64,000 nt of DNA from Halostella limicola (GTDB lineage Archaea > Halobacteriota > Halobacteria > Halobacteriales > Natronoarchaeaceae): the NCBI RefSeq assembly GCF_003675875.1, contig NZ_RCDI01000001.1:558001-622000 (forward strand), given 5' to 3'. The notes beneath the pieces were generated by a model. It did not search any database. It saw nothing but the letters and a program-made list of their open reading frames with translations, and was not told the origin of the DNA. Shown here one piece after another: positions 8,302 to 16,637 of this stretch. Each line of letters begins with the position of its first letter. The first letter of the stretch is position 1. A program made the position numbers and the translations under genes.

Positions 8302-9579
8302 ATGAAGCCCACACGACGCACGCTGCTCAAAGCACTTGGCAGCACGGCCGCGATCGGTAGCATCGGAACGGCAGCCGCACGCGAAACACCACCGAAAGGA
8401 CGGATCAGGAACCTCGGCCACTCCCTGCTCTCGGACCCGCCCGGGGGGTACACCGAGGGCGACGTACGCGACGATGGACAGTACGCCCTCACGGGGAGCT
8501 TCTACGGGACAGGGGGTAGCTTCCTCGTCGACATCAGTAACCCGACCGACCCCAGGGAGGCCCACCGCGTCCCCTCGTCTGAGAACGTTCGCAACGCAGA
8601 CGTGAAGTTCGGCCGTCGGGACGGCCTCTACTACCGGACGCAGGAAGCGAACAATGACGGTGCAGAGCTCGACGGTGTCGAGATCATCGACTACGGCTAC
8701 GCCGAGGGGTCACCCGAGGATCCGACCATCCTGGGGTCGCTCGACGCGGGGGAGACGCACAACCTCTTCCCGCATCCCACCGAGCCGTACGTCTACACCA
8801 CTGAACACCACGGAATGGGTGTCTTCGACGTGAGCGACCCCACCGACACCTCGTTCGTCGGGACGTTCGGCCCCGAAGCCGACCTCCACGACGTCGTCGT
8901 CGATCCTGAGAACGATCTCGCCCACCTCGCGTTCATCGGCGGCGGCTTCGACGGCTACGTCATCATGGACGTGAGCGACCCCGCGAACCCGGAAGAGGCC
9001 GGGCGTTTCAGCTACGAGGGGCTCCCCTCCTACGAGGACGTCCCGCTCGGCGAGGAAGGCTTCCAGAACTGCCACTACGCCAACTACGACCCCGACCGGG
9101 ATATCGCGGTCGTCGGCGACGAGATCGGATTCGGGAAGCCCGGCGGCAAGCACATCTTCGATATCGGCTGGGGTGACGGCTCCGTTGCGGACCCCAAGCC
9201 CATCGGGTACACGCCGTCACCGAACGCGCAGGTGATGGACGAACTTCCGGAATTGTACGACTGGACGACACACAATCACGATATCATCTCGAAAGGGAAC
9301 AACTCCCTGCTCGTCGACGGGGCGTACCACGAAGGGATGGTCGTCTGGGACATCAGTGACCCGACCGATCCCACGTTCACCGACCGCTACGCGACCGACG
9401 ACCAGGCCGACCAAGCGAATAGTCCGAGTTGGATCGGCGAGGCGCCGATGGCGTGGGGCGCGAACTACAACAAACAACGCGACCTCACCGTCGTCTCCGA
9501 CATGGCCACCGGCGTCTACGTGTTCAAGGTCACGCCGTCCGCCGGAAACGGTGGCAACGGTGGAAACGGAGGGCGGTGA
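8302..9579 (+). CDS. Tat-exported LVIVD-repeat beta-propeller protein (first of three)
   Basis: A 425-aa protein with a Tat signal (MKPTRRTLLKALG) and a cleavage-like AAARE. LVIVD-type repeats of the form V-D-(V/I)-S-(D/N)-P-x-(D/N)-P occur near residues 73-84, 173-183, 217-227 and 346-357. This is the pattern of a secreted beta-propeller. The C-terminus is a Gly/Asn repeat (GNGGNGGNGG). LVIVD proteins are extracellular or surface proteins of uncertain function. This is the most divergent of the three neighbours: it lacks the WRNPNRPE block shared by the next two. It ends 2 nt before the next start and is probably cotranscribed with it. Confidence 0.85.
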   Translation: MKPTRRTLLKALGSTAAIGSIGTAAARETPPKGRIRNLGHSLLSDPPGGYTEGDVRDDGQYALTGSFYGTGGSFLVDISNPTDPREAHRVPSSENVRNADVKFGRRDGLYYRTQEANNDGAELDGVEIIDYGYAEGSPEDPTILGSLDAGETHNLFPHPTEPYVYTTEHHGMGVFDVSDPTDTSFVGTFGPEADLHDVVVDPENDLAHLAFIGGGFDGYVIMDVSDPANPEEAGRFSYEGLPSYEDVPLGEEGFQNCHYANYDPDRDIAVVGDEIGFGKPGGKHIFDIGWGDGSVADPKPIGYTPSPNAQVMDELPELYDWTTHNHDIISKGNNSLLVDGAYHEGMVVWDISDPTDPTFTDRYATDDQADQANSPSWIGEAPMAWGANYNKQRDLTVVSDMATGVYVFKVTPSAGNGGNGGNGGR

Positions 9580-9581
9580 CC

Positions 9582-10820
9582 ATGCGCCGGCCACGCAGAC
9601 GCGACTTCCTGAAGGCGACCGGTGCGCTCGGCCTCACCGGCATCGCTGGCGTCGGAAGCGCCAGTCCCCCCGGGAACGGTAACGGCCGCGAAAAGGACGA
9701 CACGCTCCGCCTCTTCAGCGAGGTGGCCGTCGACGGTTCGCTGGAGGTCTCCATACAGAAGAATCATGCGTACGTGGCGACCGGGAACGGTCTCGCCGTC
9801 GTGGACTGGCGAAACCCGAACCGACCCGAAGTCGTCGGGTCGATGACGGCCGACGATCCTGCGGGCGGCATCCTCGACGCCAAAGTCGAGGGTGACCTCG
9901 CCAGCCTCGCGAGCAACGGCAGCCCGGGTATCACGCTTGTCGACGTGAGCGACCCGACCGACCCGACCGAGATCGGCTTCGTGGACGTCGGCCACCACAT
10001 CCACAACAACTTCCTCGCCGACGGCTACGCCTACCTCACGGTCAACGAGTCCGGCGAGGCCGCCTTTAGCGAAGCGCGGACCACCATCGTCGACGTACGC
10101 GACCCCACGGACCCGGAAATCGTCGGCGAGTACCGCCTCAAGGACGACTTCCCCGAGTTCGCCATGGGCGGCGTCAGTCCGTGTCACGACATCTACGTCC
10201 AGGACGACCTGCTGTATCAGGCATTCTGGGACGCGGGTGTCGTCGTCGCTGACGTAAGCGACCCGACCGACCCGCAGCTCGTAACGCAGTTCGGAGACGC
10301 GCCGGACGCTGACGGGCCGGGATTCGACTTAGAGCGCTACCTCACCCCTCCCGGGAACGCACACTACGTCCAGCCGTCGCCCGACGGCGACCTCGTCTAC
10401 GTCGGCGCGGAGACGTTCCCCGGGGTCGTCAAGGACGACCCCGCGGACGATGACTACGGCGGCATTAGGATCTTCGACGTCTCGGACTACGACGACCCGC
10501 AGGAACTCGCAGAGATCAGGCCACCGGACGTCGACGCGTTCCGCACGTCGCACAACTTCGACGTCACGGCCAACCGCCTGCATGCGTCGTGGTACAACGG
10601 CGGCCTGACCGTCCACGACGTGACCGATCCCACTGCTCCCGACACCGTCGCGAGCTACCACACCGACGATACGTCGTTCTGGGGTGCTGAGGCCGCCCGG
10701 AGCTTCACCGTCGGGAGCGACATCGGCGGCGGACTGGTGTTCCTCCACGAGGACCGCGGCAAACGAGACTCGCCCGGTTTCGAGGGGACTGGCCGTCCCG
10801 ACTCGCCCGGGATGCGGTAA
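9582..10820 (+). CDS. Tat-exported LVIVD-repeat beta-propeller protein (second of three)
   Basis: A 412-aa protein. I chose the ATG at 9582 because it begins the Tat signal RRPRRRDFLKATGALG and lies 2 nt after the preceding stop; a longer upstream frame runs into the previous gene. Repeats include VVDWRNPNRPEVVG, LVDVSDPTDPTEIG, IVDVRDPTDPEIVG, VADVSDPTDPQLV and VHDVTDPTAPDTV, consistent with a beta-propeller. The N-terminal DTLRLFSEVAVDG block and the C-terminal SDIGGGLVFLHEDRGKR block are nearly identical to the next gene, showing a tandem duplication. Expected location is the cell surface or outside. The ligand is unknown. Confidence 0.88.
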   Translation: MRRPRRRDFLKATGALGLTGIAGVGSASPPGNGNGREKDDTLRLFSEVAVDGSLEVSIQKNHAYVATGNGLAVVDWRNPNRPEVVGSMTADDPAGGILDAKVEGDLASLASNGSPGITLVDVSDPTDPTEIGFVDVGHHIHNNFLADGYAYLTVNESGEAAFSEARTTIVDVRDPTDPEIVGEYRLKDDFPEFAMGGVSPCHDIYVQDDLLYQAFWDAGVVVADVSDPTDPQLVTQFGDAPDADGPGFDLERYLTPPGNAHYVQPSPDGDLVYVGAETFPGVVKDDPADDDYGGIRIFDVSDYDDPQELAEIRPPDVDAFRTSHNFDVTANRLHASWYNGGLTVHDVTDPTAPDTVASYHTDDTSFWGAEAARSFTVGSDIGGGLVFLHEDRGKRDSPGFEGTGRPDSPGMR

Positions 10821-10871
10821 CGTCGGCGGACCGTATCGCTCGCCACCCACCTTCTTTCAGCCACACAGATC

Positions 10872-12140
10872 ATGGACGACACACCACGGTTCACTCGACG
10901 AACGGCACTGAAGACCACCGGACTACTCGCAGCGACCGGACTCTCGGGCATCACAACAGCCCGCGACCCCGGAAAGGGGAACAGCGACAGGGACGCCACG
11001 CTCCGCCTTTTCAGCGAAGTGGCCGTCGACGGCGCCCAGGAAGTCGTCACCGAGAAGACGTGGGCCTACGTCGCGACCGGCGACGGCTTCGCGGTCGTGG
11101 ACTGGCGAAACCCGAACCGGCCGGAACTCGTCGGGACCTGGCACGCCCCCGGCACGGGCATCGCCGACGTGAAAGTTGAGGACGACCTGCTCGCGGTCAG
11201 CACGCAGGGAGCGGAACACGACCACGGTCCAGGTGACGACCCAGACGTCGATCCGGACGCCCAGATCGGCACGCACCTCTACGACGTAAGCGACCCCACC
11301 GACCCGGAGTACCTGAGCACGTTCCAGGTGCTTCCCGACGGCGTTCACAACGCCCACCTCGTCGACGACGTCCTCTACATCTGTAAGGAAGCCCCGTTCG
11401 ACGAGAGCGCACTCATCATCGTGGACGTGAGCGACCCCGCGAATCCGACGGAACTCTCGCGGTGGGTCCTCGAAGACGTCCATCCCGAACTCGATTCGGT
11501 GACGAACTTCGTCCACGACGTCTACGCACAAGGCGACTACGCCTACCTCGCGTACTGGGACGCCGGTTGTCGCATTCTTGACGTGAGCGACCCCACAGAC
11601 CCCGTTGAGGTCTGCTGGTTCGGCCAGACCGAGAACGCCGTCATGGGCATGGACGGTGACCCTTGGGCTCGAGTCTTCAGCTCCCCGGGGAACGCCCACT
11701 ACGTCCAGCCGTCACCTGATGGCGACCACGTCTACATCGGCGCGGAGACGTACGCCGGCGAGTCCGGCGGCATCACGGTCTTCGATGTCACCGACTTCGA
11801 CGACCCGCACCAGATCGCCGAGATCGAGGCCGAAGACCGGAATCCGGGTATCTTCCCGGACACGTCGCACAACTTCGACGTGACGTCGAACCGTCTCTAC
11901 ACGTCGTGGTACGACGCCGGCGCTCGAGTCTACGACATCACGGACCCGTCGAGTCCAGAACAGACCTACGAGTACGACCCCGATGGCTCGTCGTTCTGGA
12001 CCGCCGTCCGCGCTCGCGGGTTCGTCATCGCGAGCGACATCGGGGGCGGCCTCGTGTTCCTCCACGAGGACCGCGGCAAACGGGCCGCGCCAGCCTTCGA
12101 CGGGGCCGACTCCGTGCCTAACCACGGCCGTCAGCGCTGA
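10872..12140 (+). CDS. Tat-exported LVIVD-repeat beta-propeller protein (third of three)
   Basis: A 422-aa protein with Tat signal RFTRRTALKTTGLLA. It shares LRLFSEVAVDG, VVDWRNPNRPELVG, GNAHYVQPSPDGD and SDIGGGLVFLHEDRGKR with the second LVIVD protein and is clearly its duplicate. It has at least five LVIVD-type repeats (for example IVDVSDPANPTEL, ILDVSDPTDPVEV, VYDITDPSSPEQ). An acidic insert near residues 116-131 (DHGPGDDPDVDPD) is not in the paralog. It starts 51 nt after the second gene and is likely in the same transcript. A T-rich stretch follows the stop. Function is unknown beyond the beta-propeller fold. Confidence 0.88.
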   Translation: MDDTPRFTRRTALKTTGLLAATGLSGITTARDPGKGNSDRDATLRLFSEVAVDGAQEVVTEKTWAYVATGDGFAVVDWRNPNRPELVGTWHAPGTGIADVKVEDDLLAVSTQGAEHDHGPGDDPDVDPDAQIGTHLYDVSDPTDPEYLSTFQVLPDGVHNAHLVDDVLYICKEAPFDESALIIVDVSDPANPTELSRWVLEDVHPELDSVTNFVHDVYAQGDYAYLAYWDAGCRILDVSDPTDPVEVCWFGQTENAVMGMDGDPWARVFSSPGNAHYVQPSPDGDHVYIGAETYAGESGGITVFDVTDFDDPHQIAEIEAEDRNPGIFPDTSHNFDVTSNRLYTSWYDAGARVYDITDPSSPEQTYEYDPDGSSFWTAVRARGFVIASDIGGGLVFLHEDRGKRAAPAFDGADSVPNHGRQR

Positions 12141-12156
12141 CGCTAGTCGGTCCACG

Positions 12157-12167
12157 TCTCCTTTTTC
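12157..12167 (+). terminator. T-rich termination candidate after the LVIVD genes
   Basis: CTCCTTTTTCG lies about 17 nt after the stop of the third LVIVD gene. Archaeal intrinsic termination often occurs at such T-runs without a stem. A matching T-run serves the convergent gene. Confidence 0.4.
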
Positions 12168-12256
12168 GCTCAGAAACTTGGCTGAGTCAGGCTCCACTAG
12201 GCGATACCCGAGATCTGTCTCTCCGTGATAACATCAACTAAGTACTGCTCAGGCAC

Positions 12257-12310
12257 GGAGGATACGACGGCTGATGAGCAGGGAGTTGGGTGTCTACGAC
12301 GGTATCCTCC
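12257..12310. repeat. 9-bp inverted repeat in the convergent spacer
   Basis: GGAGGATAC (12257-12265) and its exact complement GTATCCTCC (12302-12310) are separated by 36 nt. They sit between two convergent genes with no coding sequence. This could form a stem-loop at the RNA level or be the end of a lost insertion sequence; I could not decide. Confidence 0.4.
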
Positions 12311-12410
12311 CCGCGGTAGCCAGCGGAATCCACCACAACAACTGAATTCGGGAGTAAAGAGAGTCAGACGTCTGTCCATGCCATCGAACACAGATGGAAG
12401 AGACCCGAGA

Positions 12411-12419
12411 AGAAAAAGG
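12411..12419 (-). terminator. T-rich termination candidate after the CHRD-nucleotidase gene
   Basis: On the minus strand CCTTTTTCT lies just after the stop of the 12423-14516 gene. It mirrors the CTCCTTTTTC element serving the convergent LVIVD genes. Confidence 0.4.
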
Positions 12420-12422
12420 AGC

Positions 12423-14516
12423 CTACTGAGTCGGGAGCCGCAACGATGCGGCACCGGACGTATCGCTGTCGAGTTCCGTGATGCGACCCTCCACGGCCGG
12501 TGCGATCGGGGACTCCGCGGCAATGCTGTCGACGATCAGCTGCGCGAGCAGCGGCCCGCCGTTCTCGTCGATGAGCCGTTCGGCGTCTGTGAGCATTTCG
12601 TATCCGTCGCCGCCGCCCGCGACGAAGTTGTTCGTCGCCAGCGTGTAGGTCGCGCTGTCGTCCAGCGACTCGCCGCCGATGGTCACGTCGACGATGCGGT
12701 TTCCGGCGTCCGCGTCCGGATCCCACGTGTACGACAGTCCGCCGACCTGCGGGAACCTGCCGGCGAGGTCTTCGACACGGCTGACGCCGTTCTCGAGCGC
12801 CGCCCGGATGGCCGCTCCCGTCACGCGTAATTTGACCACCGTGTTCCCGAACGGGAGAACGTTGAACACCAGAAGCTTCGAGACGTCGGCTGGCGATTCG
12901 GGGCTGGCGTCGGGGAAGTAGCGCGTGTCCGTCCGGATGCCGCCACCGTTCATGAGGGCCGCGTCGGCGTCAGCGAACTCGCGCATCTTGTCCGCGATGT
13001 AGTTCCCCGTATTGGCTTCCTCAGTCCGAACCACTGCCTCACGCGTGTCTAACGGCACTTCCGTCGTACCGATGACCTCGTCGAGGTCTTCGAGACGAGA
13101 CTCGTATTCTTCTTTGATCTCTGCGACGGCCGGGTCGGGCTCAAGCCCGTCCTCGACCGCTGCGGTGAGATCGTGGAGCGTGAAGTCGTGGTCCGACACC
13201 TCGCCCGCCTCGACGTCGAGTGTGAGTTCGCCGACGAACTCGAACTGATCCCCGACGGCCGAAAAGACGGTCCCGTTGATGACCTTCGGTTCCTCGAAGA
13301 CCTGCGCAGCGTGGTCGCCGACGACGGCGTCGATAGCGACGTCGTCGAGGTCAGCCAGAACGTCCTCCATGACTGGACTCGACAGATGCGAGAGGACGAC
13401 GACGACGTCGGCGCCGTCCGCACGCATCTGCGGGACGACCTCGCGGAGCGCTGGCTTGACGTCCTGAACGGTCGCGTTCTCGCCGAGGTTGGTGATATCG
13501 GGCGCCTCCTCGTTGATGACGCCGGTCACGCCGACCAGAAGGTCGCCGACCTGATCGAGGATGTACCGCCGTGCACCCTGATCTTTCGCGAACACGTCGC
13601 CGGTGCGCTCGTCGAGAAGATTCGCGCTGAGCCAGGTGAACTCGCTGTCGGCGACCCGGTCGCGGGTGATATCTGGCCCGAGGTCGAAGTCGTGGTTACC
13701 GTACGTGTCGTAGCGCAACCCGCCCGCGTTGAATGCGTCGGTCATGTGCTCCCCCTCGAAGAACGATGAAAGGACCGACGAGGCGAGGTCGTCGCCGTTG
13801 CCGACTTTCATCGAGCCGACGTTCTCGGCGTCGAGGCGGTTCATCAACCCGAAGTAGTTGGCGATGTTCTGCTGTTCCTCGAAGGAGTTCTCGAAACGGC
13901 CGTGGAAATGCGTGTCGTGAATGAGCGTCACCTGTCCGTCTTTCTGTTCATCAGGAACGGTTCGGGCGTCCGTCGCCTGCTCGCCGATCTGGCCGCGGAT
14001 CTCACCCGCGGGGTGGGCCTCGGTGTGGACGTTGACGTACGTATTGCCCGCGCGGATGGCATCGACCAGATCCGCAACCGTCCGGCCACTGAACGGACCG
14101 GTCAGGTCGTCGTCGGTGATCGTTCCTTCGGCGAGGACGCCCTGTGTCCGTCCGGTAGTCGAGCCACCGTAGAGGCCGACGATGACCGGGCCGTTCTCGC
14201 CAGCGACCTCGTAGTGGATGTGCGCCGCAACGGCGTCCGTGATGTTGGCGACGGTCAGTTTGTACTGCAGCTCCGACCCGCCCTTTCGTAGTTTGAACGT
14301 TCCTGTGCCGGTGGCCTCCGTATCGACGGGCGGTACTTCCTCGTCGCCGGAACACGAGGCGACGAACGTCTTCCGCTTGTCGTCTCCGTTCTCCTTTCCT
14401 GAGTCTGCTGCAACCGGTCCGGCAGTGAATCCCGTGACGACACCTGTCCCGAGCGCCTTCAGGAACGGACGTCGCGCCTGTGACGGACCGGCTGATTCGG
14501 TCGTTTCATTGCCCAT
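12423..14516 (-). CDS. Tat-exported CHRD domain + 5'-nucleotidase fusion
   Basis: A 697-aa protein. I chose the ATG at 14516 rather than the frame's first start at 14540, because MGNETT leads into the Tat signal QARRPFLKALGTG and the spacing from the TATA box fits. Residues about 48-178 form a CHRD (chordin-type) domain, including VAAHIHYEVAGENGP and the ending AHPAGEIRGQI. A UshA-like part follows. Metal motifs are HDTHFHGR (200-207), GNGDD, GNHDFD and SHLSSP/GDHAAQ. The C-terminal nucleotidase domain has NGGGIR and LPFGNTVVKLRV. It should hydrolyse nucleotides outside the cell. The CHRD part may bind a surface or another protein (inference). It differs from the 3730-5682 enzyme by the added domain and the absence of its C-terminal extension. 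Confidence 0.87.
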   Translation of the reverse strand: MGNETTESAGPSQARRPFLKALGTGVVTGFTAGPVAADSGKENGDDKRKTFVASCSGDEEVPPVDTEATGTGTFKLRKGGSELQYKLTVANITDAVAAHIHYEVAGENGPVIVGLYGGSTTGRTQGVLAEGTITDDDLTGPFSGRTVADLVDAIRAGNTYVNVHTEAHPAGEIRGQIGEQATDARTVPDEQKDGQVTLIHDTHFHGRFENSFEEQQNIANYFGLMNRLDAENVGSMKVGNGDDLASSVLSSFFEGEHMTDAFNAGGLRYDTYGNHDFDLGPDITRDRVADSEFTWLSANLLDERTGDVFAKDQGARRYILDQVGDLLVGVTGVINEEAPDITNLGENATVQDVKPALREVVPQMRADGADVVVVLSHLSSPVMEDVLADLDDVAIDAVVGDHAAQVFEEPKVINGTVFSAVGDQFEFVGELTLDVEAGEVSDHDFTLHDLTAAVEDGLEPDPAVAEIKEEYESRLEDLDEVIGTTEVPLDTREAVVRTEEANTGNYIADKMREFADADAALMNGGGIRTDTRYFPDASPESPADVSKLLVFNVLPFGNTVVKLRVTGAAIRAALENGVSRVEDLAGRFPQVGGLSYTWDPDADAGNRIVDVTIGGESLDDSATYTLATNNFVAGGGDGYEMLTDAERLIDENGGPLLAQLIVDSIAAESPIAPAVEGRITELDSDTSGAASLRLPTQ

Positions 14517-14976
14517 TGTTTTCAACTCCCAATACAACATCCATATTCCATTACAAATGTTATTTATACTCTAGATCGGGCTAATTTATAACTAAACAAG
14601 GCTGTCCGACCGCTCTGGGCGTAATTGCTGCAACCCGCCGAACGCCGTCAAGCAGTGGAGCTACTGAGGGCTGGCGTGGGATCAGTGAAGATGGCTGATT
14701 CCTCCTTCAGTGTCGACCGACAACACTTGGTCTCCGATACTCGGTTGACCAACCGATTGGTTCAGTAGAGGAAGTGCTCTCTCGATCCGAGAATACGCGG
14801 CAGAGCCGTCGCATCGTAACCGTCCTGAGGGGCCACCCATCGATACCGCACCCTTATTTGCAGATAATCCTCATGGATACCAAGCCGCCGGAGACCAGCT
14901 GGCCACCAAAGATGTCGAATGCGAAATAGTTGGGTCCGGACCGCGCCCGGTACCAGTTCTGGAAGCGCTGGTGATC
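14517..14976. other. upstream region of the CHRD-nucleotidase gene, otherwise gene-free
   Basis: The left 60 nt are AT-rich and hold the promoter noted separately. The remainder is GC-rich, with no frame that looks coding on either strand. No repeats were noticed. Confidence 0.5.
14561..14570 (-). promoter_or_regulatory. TATA box of the CHRD-nucleotidase gene
   Basis: On the minus strand AGTATAAATA lies 45-54 nt before the ATG at 14516. This is a good match to the archaeal TATA consensus. The spacing predicts a start site near 14538 and a leader of about 22 nt. Confidence 0.55.
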
Positions 14977-15102
14977 TCAGAGGTAGTCAAGACCCTCGAT
15001 CTCGGGATGGCAACGGGAACACCGCCATTCGGTCCCCCCGGGCGTATCGAACCGGAAGACGCGGGTCGTATCGCCACGACAGTGGTCACAGGTCGGAGCC
15101 AT
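14977..15102 (-). CDS. 41-aa zinc-finger microprotein (two CxxC)
   Basis: The short frame runs from the ATG at 15102 to the TGA at 14977-14979. It encodes MAPTCDHC near the start and WRCSRCHPE near residues 26-34. The two Cys-x2-Cys knuckles (Cys5/Cys8 and Cys28/Cys31) are 19 residues apart and should bind one zinc. Many haloarchaeal one-domain zinc-finger microproteins have this design; some regulate biofilm or stress responses. It stands alone, flanked by non-coding DNA. The paired cysteines in a compact acidic/basic mix argue for a real gene, but it is short and lacks comparative support here. Confidence 0.6.
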   Translation of the reverse strand: MAPTCDHCRGDTTRVFRFDTPGGTEWRCSRCHPEIEGLDYL

Positions 15103-15616
15103 TGAGGCAACATTTGCGAGGGCGCGTTCGTGGTTAGGTCTTTCGTCCGTGAGGGCGAAACATACTTTCCGCGAAAATTCTGCCCAAAATACAGAGCGGT
15201 AGGTCTCATCCTAGACGCCAGCGCGATCCGCATCTGTCGTACTGCTGCAACCAAACAACACAATTGAGGAGGGCTACTGTTCGTCGCCCGCGGTGGTAAA
15301 CTGAGTCTGCTCGTCATCGGACTCTTCTTGTGGCTCTATTGGCGGCGAGGGTCCTACCGAAGACCGTTCCAAACGTCGAATAGATTTGACAAGCGTGAGA
15401 CTGCTCCGTCACTGAGCAGTCTCCCTGTTAACGACCGCTGTCACGTCGGTGTCCCCGACGGCCGCGCAGTCACGCGGCGTCTTGAATCCCAGTATAGCAA
15501 CTGAAACAGCCTCTAACCGCACCACACAGTGCCCACTCAGACTGGTGGGAACGCGACCCCCTACAGAGAGTCGTGGATGGAAAGAATGACCTCCTCAGTC
15601 ATACGACTCACCGGTG
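15103..15616. other. gene-free stretch of about 510 nt
   Basis: No credible coding frame. The most visible structure is the perfect 10-bp hairpin at 15397-15423. Otherwise it separates the zinc-finger microprotein (minus) from the plus-strand membrane-protein pair, and should contain promoters for both. Confidence 0.5.
15397..15423. repeat. perfect 10-bp stem-loop
   Basis: GAGACTGCTC (15397-15406) and GAGCAGTCTC (15414-15423) are exact complements around a 7-nt loop. The hairpin lies in gene-free DNA and is not next to a stop codon, so it need not be a terminator. It could be a transposon-end relic or part of an RNA. Confidence 0.5.
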
Positions 15617-16138
15617 ATGCCTGACTCCCGACAGCGTACTCGTGGCGTCACAGCTTGTTTCTTCATCGTCGCTCTTGCCGGCCTGTTCGTCTGGGGTGGA
15701 AGCGTGTCGCTCGTCCCGCCGTCGTTTGATAATCCCGGGAACGAGGCTGTCGTTCCGACGCCTGATGCATATGTCGGCGAACGCGTGACCCTCTACGGGA
15801 CGGTCATCGCTACGGAGCCACTCGTGGTTCGCACCACAGGTGCCGATACCTCACTCGACGTCACGCTCCGCGGTACTGACGCGGACCACGTTGCAGGCGA
15901 CGAGGTAATCGTCGTCGGGACGTTGCGCGACGACCGCACGCTCGCTGTCGACCGAGTCGTCGATCGTGACCGGGTCGCCAACCATGAAGTGTGGGAGTAC
16001 TGGTATCTGTACGGCGCCTCACTGTTCGGGATTCTCTGGGTACTCGCTCGCGTCGCAACACAGTGGTGCGTCGACCCGGAGACACTATCGGTCGTTCCCT
16101 GCACGGACTGCTTCTCGGACGGTGAAAGCGATGGCTGA
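15617..16138 (+). CDS. membrane protein with an extracytoplasmic OB-like domain
   Basis: A 173-aa protein from the ATG at 15617 (a GTG lies 3 nt before). A first hydrophobic helix spans about residues 9-27. A beta-rich middle follows (GERVTLYGTVIATEPLVVRT, DEVIVVGTLRDDRTLAVDRVV) that resembles a small OB-type barrel. A second helix lies near 137-150, and a short Cys-containing tail (CVDPETLSVVPCTDC) follows. Function is unknown. The stop overlaps the start of the next gene by 8 nt, so the two products are probably made together. Confidence 0.75.
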   Translation: MPDSRQRTRGVTACFFIVALAGLFVWGGSVSLVPPSFDNPGNEAVVPTPDAYVGERVTLYGTVIATEPLVVRTTGADTSLDVTLRGTDADHVAGDEVIVVGTLRDDRTLAVDRVVDRDRVANHEVWEYWYLYGASLFGILWVLARVATQWCVDPETLSVVPCTDCFSDGESDG

Positions 16139-16637
16139 GCTCCTCACGCACGCCCTCGTGGGCTACAGTCTCGGCACGATCCTAACCATCTTCGACGACC
16201 GACTCCGTCCAGCCCACGTGACGCTCGTCATGCTCGGTGCACTCGTGCCGGATCTCGTCAAAATGCAGGATCTTGTTCCCGCCACGACCGTCGAAACACT
16301 CTCTGGTGTACCGTTCGCGTGGTTTCCGTTGCACACTCTCGCCGGTACGGTCCTCGTTGTCGTGCTCGGGGCGCTACTGATCGGTCCTGACCAGCGACGT
16401 ATAGGCTTTGGACTGCTAGCCCTCGGCGCTATTAGTCACCATGTGCTTGACTTGCTCCTTCTCACTTCCAGTGGGTACGCCTATCCCATCTTCTGGCCGC
16501 TCACAGGGTATTACCCGCCGACCGGAAACCTGTATCTCAGTACTGATCGGTGGCCAGCTGTCGTTGCCGGGAGCGTCGCTTTCGTTCTATGGGTTGGGAC
16601 ACGAGAAAGAGGAAGCACCGCTGGATCTTCGCGGTAA
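16131..16637 (+). CDS. YdjM-like (DUF457/PF04307-type) membrane protein
   Basis: A 168-aa protein with at least four hydrophobic helices. The ATG at 16131 overlaps the preceding stop. Conserved features of the YdjM/LexA-regulated membrane hydrolase-like family are visible: an N-terminal LTHALVGYSLG, a PDLVK motif after the second helix, and later His residues (FPLHTLAG, ISHHVLDL) that could bind metal. The enzymatic activity of this family is not established. It was chosen over a longer upstream frame that runs antisense to no known feature but overlaps the preceding gene. Confidence 0.75.
   Translation: MAELLTHALVGYSLGTILTIFDDRLRPAHVTLVMLGALVPDLVKMQDLVPATTVETLSGVPFAWFPLHTLAGTVLVVVLGALLIGPDQRRIGFGLLALGAISHHVLDLLLLTSSGYAYPIFWPLTGYYPPTGNLYLSTDRWPAVVAGSVAFVLWVGTRERGSTAGSSR

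Noticed and set aside
12173-12422. A possible TnpB/IS605 guide-RNA-like end near the 9-bp inverted repeat
   Set aside because: No transposase remnant is visible, and the words could be chance. Kept only as an inverted repeat.
15966-16130. Extending the YdjM-like gene upstream in the same frame
   Set aside because: The extension overlaps the preceding membrane-protein gene and has shadow composition. The ATG at 16131 begins the conserved LTHALVG region.
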